From Lonicera japonica (Eukaryota; Streptophyta; Magnoliopsida; Dipsacales; Caprifoliaceae), in assembly GCA_021464415.1 (NCBI GenBank), contig CM038463.1:3162001-3226000 (forward strand): a stretch of 64,000 bases of DNA. Direction: 5' to 3'. Positions 55,591 through 64,000 of the stretch are shown here, in pieces. A model generated the notes under the pieces. The model made no database searches. It saw only the letters and a list, made by a program, of their open reading frames with translations, and was not told the origin of the DNA. The position numbers were made by a program, and so were the translations under genes. Every line of letters starts with the position of its first letter. Position 1 is the stretch's first letter.

Positions 55591-57418
55591 TTTGATTAGT
55601 GTACAAGGATTATTAGTTATTAGTTATATGCTCATCTTAGTATTATTAGTTATATGTGTCACTACTTGATATTTTTTCTATTTAAGTATGTAAACGAATC
55701 TATATCAAAATATACTAGCAAATACATACGTAGAGTTTGCATTATAAGAAAACAAATATTTAGGCTTGGATTCGTCCAAAGTTTTTTTTTTTGGATCAGT
55801 TTATCCAAAGTTTAATAGACCATTTTGACCCAATTTCAAATTATTTGTAAATGACATGATTCAATCCAATAATTTGAATAATATCATACTTAATTGATGA
55901 TAATTTTCTTGAATAAATCATACCATATAATTTGAATATATTTAATGGATCCACTTGAATTTAAGGTCATAATGTAGTCCATTAACAGGCAAGGCCAACA
56001 TAATAGATAAAAAAAATTCTCTACTTTTTCGTTCTTATATGGTAATCCTGTTTCCAAAACAGATATAACATCTACAAGATTAATGCATCATAATTTGAAG
56101 AGTAATGTACAAATCCTGAAAGTACTATTCACTCTAATAACCATCAATATTCTTACATACACACACATATAAATAAGGAAGGGGTATAATATTTTTTTCC
56201 TATGATGACCTTAATTTATAATGCTAATTTATAATAGGCCTTTGCAATTTCATTGTTATTGCAATGAGCCCTTATGTCCAATTGTCTCTAAAAAATAATA
56301 TTTTTTTCTCACAAATTTTTATTTTGTTATCAAAAGAAAAGGTCGAGAAACGTATATTGAGAGTCCAACTACACCACGCGGCGTAGGTTAGCATTGGGCA
56401 ATCTAGGAACGTCGCGTCAACATTATGTTGGTTAAATTACTTTATGGGCTTGCAACAAGTTAGGGGCAGCTGGTACACTGGAGGACTTTTCACGGGAGAA
56501 AATGGACAAGATTACAAGAACAGGATTGGTCATGAATCCTTATATAATTAATTATCTTTTTTTTTTACATGAATTTACTCAGTATTCGACCTTATTAAGT
56601 ACAGTTATAACAATACTCTTTATTTATTTATATTAGTATTATCATACATTTTGTAATTCAGTTAACTTAGGTGCAATAAATATAATTATTAAGAAAAAGC
56701 AGGTGCTTTTCTTATGGAAAAATATTAAGTAAAAATGTAAGAATGCAGTCTAGATCTCTATCAACATCTCTTATTAAGAATGTACCATCCTAGAATTAAA
56801 TTTTAGTTGACAGAGATTCAATCAACCTATAACAAAAATTGATTAAGATAATATAATGAATATCAACCGACATATGTCACATTTAAATGATATTCATTAT
56901 ATCATCTGACTAAATAGTTTATTGAGTGCTAAATTTAGCTTGAGATTAGCTATTTACTCATATATTATACTTCTGATCTTTAACTGGAGCATTATTCCAA
57001 GCCAAATTTGGTTTTTAACCTTTTTCATTGCAGATATATTGTACATTCTGAAGCATAAATGACTAACATGATTAATTAGTTAAATTCATTAAAAAAAATA
57101 CAGTGCTAAATTTATTAAATTTTGAACGAATTTTTTATATAATAAGTTGCAGTACCAATCAAATTAAACCCAAAAGCAGACAATATATTAAATAATATAT
57201 ACGCACCTTCCGTGTTTACCCTCTCACTAATCTCCTGTTCATCATCCGTACAATTTGTTATTTTTTCCCATGTTAAAGTGACTCCTCATTATTTAACTAT
57301 TTAACCGGTGTCTTTTCTGACACAGGAAATCAGAATCCTAAGTTATGGCACATGCTAAAATTCAGTTTAATAAATGGAGTTTAGCGCAAAAATAATTGTG
57401 CACAAGAGATTATCACCT
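55591..57418. other. AT-rich spacer, nothing recognised
   Basis: No convincing gene or repeat is visible. A short stretch at 56340-56480 is somewhat richer in GC (ACCACGCGGCGTAGG) but has no long frame. Confidence 0.4.
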
Positions 57419-57429
57419 TCAATTCGTAC

Positions 57430-57620
57430 AATTGAGACTAGTAGTAGCAAGAGGTGGAATCGGTCGGTAAATCCAACCAAAACACTCTAGCCGACTTCCG
57501 AACCGACTACTGTCGGTGGTTAAAAAATGCAACCACCCCTGTTTTGAAATAGTCGGTAGCACCGACTTTCGGTTGGCCGACAAGTAAGTCGGTAGCCGTT
57601 CGGTTGCCTCTTTCACCGCC
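57430..57620. other. GTCGG/CCGAC-rich transposon-like segment
   Basis: Repeated GTCGGT and ACCGAC motifs in both senses (CGGTCGGTAAATCC, CCGACTTCCGAACCGACTAC, GGTTGGCCGACAAGTAAGTC) crowd 180 bp. They resemble the subterminal motif clusters at 7780-7900 and 9400-9510. No terminal repeat or target duplication was found for this one. Confidence 0.35.
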
Positions 57621-57769
57621 TGACTTTGCTTCCATTTTCACTGTCTAGATCTGAAGATTTGTAGATCTAGATCGGAGAGAGGAATGACAGCGACGGCTCT
57701 GATGGCAGGGAGTGAGATAGGACTAGAGATGGTGAATAGTGAAGTGCGACAAGGAGAGGGAGAGGAAAG

Positions 57770-57925
57770 AGAAACAAAGAGGTAGATGATGGCTTTGCCA
57801 GTGTGAAAAAAATAGAGAATGGAGAGGGAGAGGGAGTGGAAGAGGGGACAGCGGCTTTGCTGTGGTGGAGAATGGAGAAGGTGAGATGGAGAATGGAGAA
57901 TGGAGAATGGAGAGGGAGAGGAAAA
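57770..57925 (+). repeat. GGAGAATG/GGGAGA simple tandem repeats
   Basis: Short purine units (GGAGAATGGAGAATGGAGAA and GAGAGGGAGAGG) are repeated many times. The open frame on the opposite strand (57638-58060) derives from this low-complexity sequence. Confidence 0.75.
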
Positions 57926-58010
57926 GAGGACAGTGGCTTTGGTGTAGTTTGATTTTTGTGTGTTGATTATTTTGTATATTATAAATAATTTAATACATAT
58001 GTTTAAATAA

Positions 58011-59362
58011 GGGTGGTGATGTTGGCACCCCCAATATTCATTGGTAACACTCTCACCCAAAAAAAAAGGTAAATTGTTATTTCCACCTCATTTCATTTAA
58101 TCTAATAAAAAAAGTTAATTAACCATAAACTAATTTTTCACCCACTTGTTTTAATTTAAAACAAAAGTTAATGAATCTCCCTCCAAAGTTAATCAAACAT
58201 TTATCCCCAAATTAAATTTCTCTCCAAAATTCCTCTCTTTTACCAAAATAGGTAACAAAACTTTGATCTCCACCATTGATGCAAAAAGGTAAGCTTGAGA
58301 AGAATGGAAGGAAAAAAGAAAACTTTGGAACAAGATAAGAAAACCAAAAAACAAAACCTCTATTAATGCAAAACTCTAAATTTGAGGAGAATGGTATAAA
58401 CAAAACCTCAATTGATGCAAAACTCAAAAGTTAAGAATAATGGTAGAAAAAAAAGAGAAACTTTAAAATAAGGAAAGGAAAACAAATAAAAAAAAGTTAA
58501 TGAAAGAAAACACGAAGAAGGTTTACTCGGTTCTCCGTAACCGAGTTGCAGGCTTGTACACTCGGTTGCTCTCAACCGAGTATGAAATTCCATAAAATGT
58601 AATGTTCTCGGGACCTTCATTCGGTTGAGAGCAATCGAGTGTTGTTATATTATGCTCGGCTGTGAGCAGCCGAGTGACATTAATCACACTCGGTTGCTCT
58701 CAACCGAATGAAGGTCCCGAGAGTATGACATTTTATGGTATTTCATACTCGGTTGAGAGCAGCCGAGTGTGCAAGCCTGCAATTCGGTTACGGAGAACTG
58801 AGTAAGCCTTCTTCGTGTTTTAAACAGAAAATTTAGTTTTTTGTTTATATATTTGATGTGTATGCTATAAAAATCATATAAATAATAAAACAAAATAAAA
58901 ACATGTATGTCTCTCTTTTATTAACTCTTTCTTGCTTGTTTTCCTTCCTTTATTACAAAGTTTCTCTTTTTTCTATCATTATTTTCAAATTTTGAGTTTT
59001 GCATCAATGGAGGTTTTGTTTATATCATTCTTCCCAAACTTAGAGTTTTGCATTAATGGAGGTTTTATTTGTTGTTTTGGTGCTATCAAAATTTGTTGCT
59101 AGATAGAGAAAATAGTAGAGATGGTAATTTTGCTTGTTTGAGAAGATGATAGAGATGGTGGAGAAATTTTGGGGTAATTTGTTTTATGTTATTATGTAGT
59201 TAATTACTTAATCATATTATTAATTAATTAAGCATGAGATTAATTCCCAAAAATAAGTGGGAGTGGTGGGAGTGATAGGTATAACATGGGAATGTTATTA
59301 AGATAAAAGTGTAAAAATGAGAGTTTTAGTAAGAAATTTGTGGGGTGCCAACATCGTCATCC
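58011..59362. mobile_element. Fold-back element with ~600-bp inverted arms
   Basis: The tips GGGTGGTGATGTTGGCACCC and, on the complement, GGATGACGATGTTGGCACCC are inverted repeats. Homology continues inward through CAAAACCTC/GAGGTTTTG, ATTAATGCAAAACTC and GAAAACAAATAAA-type blocks down to a central palindrome. TTAAATAA flanks it, embedded in a 29-bp perfect direct repeat on both sides (57982-58010, 59364-59392). Non-coding. Its tips match those of 11540-12477, so both belong to one TIR family. Confidence 0.82.
58508..58820. repeat. Central ~310-bp palindrome with nested hairpins
   Basis: Arms 58508-58642 and 58685-58820 pair nearly perfectly (AACACGAAGAAGG with CCTTCTTCGTGTT at the ends). 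Within each arm, CTCGGTTGCTCTCAACCGAG forms its own 20-bp hairpin, and the loop (58654-58675) holds another, GCTCGGCTGTGAGCAGCCGA. The result is a hierarchical fold repeating one CTCGGTTG/CAACCGAG motif. It forms the tip of the fold-back element. Confidence 0.92.
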
Positions 59363-59683
59363 TTAAATAATTTAATACATATGTTTAAATAATTTAATAA
59401 TTAAACTAAAAGTGAAAAAGTAAACAATGGGAACTGTGGGCATGCTGGATGTAGAATTTTTTGTACCACTAGGGTAGTTTTAAAATTTAATTAGGTGAAT
59501 GGGGTAGTTTTAAAGATATTTAGGAAAATGGGGTTGTTTGTAAAAACGTCAGTGGAAGTGTTGATTTTAAAGGTAAAAACGTCAGATGGTCTAACGTTTT
59601 TTTTTAAAAAAAAAAAAAAAAAAAAAACAAAAAAACGTTGGAGACACTAGCGATTTTACACGTAAAATCGCCAGCTGAACCTT

Positions 59684-59960
59684 TCTTCTTTCTTCTTTTT
59701 CCTTTTTCCTTTTTCCTTTCTTCTTTCTTCTTTCTTCCTTTTTCCTTTCTTCTTTCTTCTTCCGCGGCTCCCCTTCTCGCCGCCGCCTCTTCTCACTCCC
59801 TCTCCTACGGTAGCCCTCACGCTCGCCCTTTGCCGTCGACGAGGTTCTCCCACCTCACTATCTCCCACTCGCACCGCGCCGTCCACTGCCGCCATCCACC
59901 GCCGCCGTCCGCCGTCCGCCGCCGCCGTCCGCTGCCGCCGTCCACCCCCCCGCAGTAGCA
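59684..59960 (+). other. Pyrimidine tract and GC-rich island inside the MULE
   Basis: A TTCTTCTTTCTTCTTTTTCC-type tract (59684-59765) leads into a C/G-rich stretch with many GCCGCCGTCC units (59880-59945). It resembles a GC-rich plant 5' exon, and the open frames on both strands (59638-59958, 59656-59967) are consequences of the repeat. Its composition is unlike the surroundings, which suggests capture of host sequence. Confidence 0.45.
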
Positions 59961-61052
59961 GCCTCAACTCAGATCGATCCTGTAAGGTATATTAAAAATC
60001 CTAGCTATCAATTTTGGGATGTATATGTAATATGTTTGTGGTTTTACATATTTGTTAAACAGGGCAAAAAAACTCAGAATGCAATATAACAAAATGAACT
60101 CTGTCAAAATTTCAGTAAATATATTGATCGATTAAGGTAATTTTGTAAAGTTATATGACCACTCAATGACTTAAAGGTTTGTGAATAGTCGTATTTTCAT
60201 CAATTTATGTCAAATCATGCACTTCACTCAATGGCCTCAAAGACCGTATCAATGCAGTAGTAGTACGAATCACCACACATTGAAATGTGTTTTCAATTCA
60301 GAAATACTGTATCAATGACTGAAAAAGTTAGTGTTATCTCAAATCACTATTACTTTGTACTGTATTATCATGCCGTCCAGCTGTATCAATGCATATGTAG
60401 ACATTATATAAGCACCATATCAAACTTGTTTTTTTCTTACTCATATTTTCTATTACTCAATTTTAAAATGGCATCTCGAGCTCAAACATCAACCCTGATG
60501 GCTTCTCATACTGTGACGAAATTAACCTGTGCCTTGCTTGGAAACAAGTGACCCGTGACGAAAGTATTGACTACTAATTAAATATGTTAAATATTCACGT
60601 GACTGCATAGTAGATTACCTGAAAATGCGTGAGTAGTAGTGCCAACTCACACCATCCTATTACTAGCATAGTAGATCATCTGAAAACAAACAGCATGTCT
60701 GGTTACATCAAAAACACTAACAAACACAAGCTTTTTAATGCTTGATTTTACAACACATCTAATAACACTGTATAAGCGCATGCTGTCACTTTTATCAGTG
60801 TGACAACTACTACTTTAATTGATAGTTTTACACGATTGTCATTTTTCTTTCATTGACAGTCTTTATCGCTGAATATTTTATTACTTTTACAAGACTTACA
60901 TCAATGCGTGATTTTACAACACATCACAAAAAAATTCACACCACTTCACTCCTATATAAGAATAGTATTCATACTACTCTCGTCCCACACCAATATCATT
61001 CATTTTCAAAATTCAACTATCATCTTACTCTCATTTTACTATAAACAAAAAT

Positions 61053-61747
61053 GTCCAACTCTTCTACAAATTCTAGATATCGTTCCCTTCATTCCAATTG
61101 AAATTCAAGAGGAAATACGAGATCGAGTCTTGCGAAATGAAGCTCTTAGAATCATATCAATGTGTCAACGCATATTGCGGACTCCATCTCCTCCTCTTTT
61201 AAGGCCAACAAAATTTCTATATCATTGGCCTAATCTCGAATTTCCCTATCTTCGTGTCACCACTTGCGTTCGTGCCTTTGCACTCATGGACACCTTTATT
61301 TTATATCTATCTCTGGTACTTGCTAAATACTTATCACATGCCTATTGTATTCTCACCACATTTATACATTACATGGATAAATGGGTATGCTATGATTACA
61401 CTAATTGACAAGTTTTGGTTTGAAGTGTTTGGTGAAGACTGGAGAATTGTTGGATCTGGACAAAGCTCACTGCATCCATTGACTGAGCCAATTAAAAAAC
61501 ATGTCATTTTGATATCAAAGTTCACCTCGAAAAGCCTCCATTGGATAACGGTAGTCGTCAACCAACTCAGTTCGAATGGGTAATCAATGCAAATGGATCT
61601 TTGCATGGACACGACCCAGAGGATTTGTTGAACAATGTATGCCAAACTGCAATATGGAGAGCAGAGTCATTAAATACAGGTGTTGAATACAATGCTGAAG
61701 AAATAGAAACGACTCCAGATGCACAGATGCAACTAGAGATTGATTGA
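61053..61747 (+). pseudogene. Unidentified ORF remnants inside the MULE
   Basis: Open stretches overlap in successive frames, as if one gene had acquired frameshifts: the frame at 61053-61408 ('PFIPIEIQEEIRDRVLRNEA', 'SMCQRILRTPSPPLLRPTKF'), the frame to 61583 ('IDKFWFEVFGEDWRIVGSGQ') and the frame at about 61508-61747 ('FDIKVHLEKPPLDNGSRQPT', 'EFEWV'-like segment, 'GHDPEDLLNNVCQTAIWRAE'). The last is charged and ends in an acidic tail. I recognise no domain. The upstream TATATAAG near 60405 and the A-rich ATG contexts at 60468 and 61051 suggest a formerly expressed unit. Confidence 0.35.
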
Positions 61748-62228
61748 AATCACGGGTTTTATTATCAGCATCTTCCTCTTTTTTATGTTTATCAGACAGA
61801 TGTTTAAGTTTCTTCGTCTAATGTATGACGGATAACTTTATGTTCGTTTCAAATCTCTATATGTGTATCGGGTTTATCTAAATATCTACCAATATTTATG
61901 TACCTTTTTAAGCTATGTTAAATTTTAATTGTTATGAATTATTAGGTTATCTTTACTCAACAATTTAAATTTTATATACGCATATTATAGTAAACATTAT
62001 ATATCATTACATAAATTTTATATACGCATCAACAATTTCAAAATAACACTCTCACACGAACACTTTACGTAAACCCTTAAAAATATTCTTACTTACACAC
62101 TACTATTTTTATTTTTAATTTTAATGTCATAATTTTAAATAAAAAATTTAACTTTTATTAAAATTAAGCAAGCAAATTAAAGGAAGAAATGGCCCATCAA
62201 AGAAAATGTAAAAAAATACACGGAAAGA

Positions 62229-62229
<1 letters not shown>

Positions 62230-62277
<48 letters not shown>
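62230..62277 (+). repeat. 48-nt poly(A) run
   Basis: An uninterrupted A-run lies inside the right terminal region of the Mutator-like element. The left terminal region has a T-run followed by an A-run at the mirrored place (about 59599-59630). Such runs slip easily, so the length may vary or be misassembled. Confidence 0.9.
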
Positions 62278-62278
<1 letters not shown>

Positions 62279-62556
62279 GTAAAAACGTTAGTGGCAGTGG
62301 CGTTTTTACATGTAAAATCGCTACTCCCACTGGCGATTTTACATGTAAAAACGTTGGACCCTCTAACGTTTTTATGTTCAATTTTTTTTTTTTTATTTTT
62401 AAAACTGTTAATAGAACTAACGTTTTTTACTTTAAAAACGTTACTCCCACTCACGTTTTTAAATTTTACCCATTTCCCTCATTAAGTTAAAAACAACCCC
62501 ATTTCCCAAAATAAGTTTTCAAACTACCCTATCAACGCAAAAAAGTCCTGGATGTA

Positions 62557-64000
62557 TGTGAAATTGTCAATTATTCAATTCTGACATTTGAATGACTTTC
62601 ACGTGGCTCTGTCCTAAATTATTAGTGCCTTTTTCTTTTTCTGAGTATCTTAAAATAAATGTTTATTTTTTATAAAAGATAAATATATATTTATTTTGTC
62701 TTTTTGTATTTTCATTTTTTAATTAAAAATTTTGAATAAAAAAAAAGGGTAAAAAAAAGAGTAAGTGTAAATTTAGCAAAAAGTATAATAATAATATTGG
62801 ATCTTTAATAAGTTAGATTTTTCAAAAGGGATCAATAATTTGGGACAAAGGGAATATATAAATATATATAAAATATTAAAATTTATTATTATGTAAAAAA
62901 AAATTGGTCCGTTGGGTTCGAAATTGGTTCAAGACCAAGTCGCTTTCACCACCGCTCAGCTTTTGGTCGGTTCAAAAAACTGCCCGACATTTTGGTCAAC
63001 TGTAACGTTAAAAAACTGGATCGGTTCGATCGATCGAAACCGATTTTTCGAATTTTTTTGCTGCCCTTATAATTGAGCAACTAAAGTTTGTTGTTAATAA
63101 TTTAGGATATTCATGTTGTTAAAATAATTTTTTTATTAGAGTATAATATTATTTTTAAACAATATATTATAAACTTATAAAGTTATGTAATGTTTTAACA
63201 ATATAGATAATTATTTTAGCAATAATATCACCATATCTAAAAGAAAAAAACTAAGATATCATATACATTATTTCAATACAATAATATTAAAAAATATTTT
63301 AATGTGCATAATTAACAACGTCCTACCTATCATTTCTCAGCTTTTTTCTTCTCGCAAATACCATAAGACGAAATAATTGTTATGAAGGCCAAGCTTGCAT
63401 TAATGCATTTGTACCTTTTACGACGTTGGATGTCATTGGTATTTTCTCTCACTTATTACTTTTTTATACATCCAAATAATACATAGATATATTTAGTGGT
63501 TGGCTATGAAAATTTTCATTAGTTGAATCCAGGCGTGAGGCACGTAAACTCAACCTTAATTAAACAAAGAATCTCATGTATATGAGAAGAAAAATGAAAA
63601 AAAAATCAAAAGAAAGTTTTTTTGTGATAATATAGATGTTTATGACAGAGCCGTTGTGCCGATAGTAGATCCATCTTCGAACATTGAAGTATTAAAAAAG
63701 ATAAAATAGATCAGAGAGAGAGAGAGAGAGAGGAGAAAATAGAGAAAATAAAGAAAAGAGAGAGAAAAATATTTTGTAAATATAAAAGTTTAAAAAGAGA
63801 TGAAAAGGTCTGAAATTTTGAAATTTAAAATTCAAATTGTATTTTATCTTTTATTATTATATTAGGGCGGAGAAAGAGAAAGTAAAGAATTATCATTTGA
63901 TATCCTAAAACTATATTGGATGGGTCACATTTTTTGTTTTTCTTAAAAATAAATCTAGATCATTAATTAAAAAGAATAACATAAAATATAAAGTGTTGAC
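62557..64000. other. AT-rich region with simple repeats
   Basis: No gene is recognised. At 62907-63055 there are GGTTCG/CGAACC-type motifs (GGTTCGATCGATCGAAACCG), as at hAT-like element ends. A (GA)n microsatellite lies at about 63713-63732. Confidence 0.4.

Larger units (their letters stand above)
59454..62547 (+). mobile_element. Mutator-like element, TSD CTGGATGTA
   Basis: The left tip GAATTTTTTGTACCACTAGG and the right tip (complement GACTTTTTTGCGTTGATAGG) are inverted repeats. They continue with GGGTAGTTT, AATGGGGTTGTTT and repeated AAAAACGT(T/C)AGTGG-type units on both sides. A perfect 9-bp duplication CTGGATGTA lies at 59445-59453 and 62548-62556, as for Mutator-like elements. The 3.1-kb interior has a GC-rich pyrimidine-tract leader (59684-59960) and forward ORFs I cannot identify; no DDE transposase motif is recognised. 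It may be a non-autonomous element carrying captured sequence. Confidence 0.85.

Noticed and set aside
57638..58060. 140-codon reverse-strand ORF rich in Ser, Pro and Leu.
   Set aside because: Complement of the GGAGAATG/GGGAGA simple repeat, without a recognisable domain.
59638..59967. Overlapping ORFs on both strands with Pro/Ser- or Arg/Gly-rich products.
   Set aside because: Products of a low-complexity pyrimidine tract and GCC repeat; both strands are open for the same reason.
62148..62485. ORFs across the 48-nt poly(A).
   Set aside because: Homopolymer translation (poly-Lys or poly-Phe) and repeats of the MULE terminal motif; not genes.
1..64000. Searched by eye for CRISPR arrays, rRNA, intact tRNA genes, phage-like or bacterial defence systems.
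   Set aside because: None found; the only tRNA-like boxes belong to the SINE at 46933-47138 and a doubtful fragment near 14150-14225.

Overview
The window looks like nuclear DNA of a flowering plant. It is AT-rich, contains intron-split coding sequence, and is packed with plant-type transposable elements: Ty3/gypsy with a chromodomain, Ty1/copia with a CCHC gag, hAT, Mutator-like, Harbinger-like, CACTA, TRIM and a tRNA-derived SINE. There are no bacterial-style operons, rRNA or CRISPR arrays. Nothing fixes the species; a eudicot is a guess from base composition. Only one convincing host gene is present, plus a piece of a second and a weak candidate for a third.

Layout. 1-0.9 kb: remnant of a 'putative gypsy type transposon' protein. 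2.2-3.7 kb: AT-rich DNA with GGTTCGG-rich ends. 4.3-7.6 kb: reverse-strand, 5'-truncated Ty3/gypsy remnant with one LTR. 7.76-9.52 kb: hAT-like non-autonomous element (8-bp TSD) carrying a GC-rich tandem repeat. 10.6-13.1 kb: the last three coding exons of an RRM RNA-binding protein on the reverse strand, with a terminal-inverted-repeat element in one intron. 15.1-21.3 kb: a full-length but dead chromovirus (two LTRs, PBS, PPT, TSD ATAAC). 22.0-25.1 kb: tandem duplication, one copy of which holds an extra insertion. 26.4-27.4 kb: two MITEs. About 29.1 kb: a TATA box and a 50-codon ORF. 30.9 kb: a CACTA-type end.

31.7-36.3 kb holds the strangest mobile element: a copia derivative whose two ~960-bp LTRs are in inverted orientation, yet the whole unit is flanked by a perfect 5-bp TSD. 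37.1-38.9 kb is a decayed hAT transposon (TSD ACATGCAA). 40.6-41.2 kb is a solo-LTR-like segment. 41.3-43.3 kb is a Mutator-like element with a SWIM-domain ORF. 44.2-44.7 kb is a TRIM, 46.9-47.1 kb a SINE and 47.35-48.0 kb a second copia gag fragment.

49.1-54.3 kb is a long inverted duplication (two ~2.5-kb arms, ~42-nt spacer) of intron-containing sequence I cannot identify. Read through, it would fold into a giant hairpin. It abuts the 3' end of a class I small heat-shock protein gene and a ~186-bp tandem array whose units contain perfect palindromes. 58.0-59.4 kb is a fold-back element with hairpins nested inside hairpins. 59.5-62.5 kb is a Mutator-like element (9-bp TSD) with unrecognised cargo. 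The last 1.4 kb is AT-rich with simple repeats.

The genes do not form a pathway. The region reads as a transposon nest around and inside at least one host gene. Element boundaries supported by TSDs are the firmest calls; all percent-identity or age statements are by eye only.
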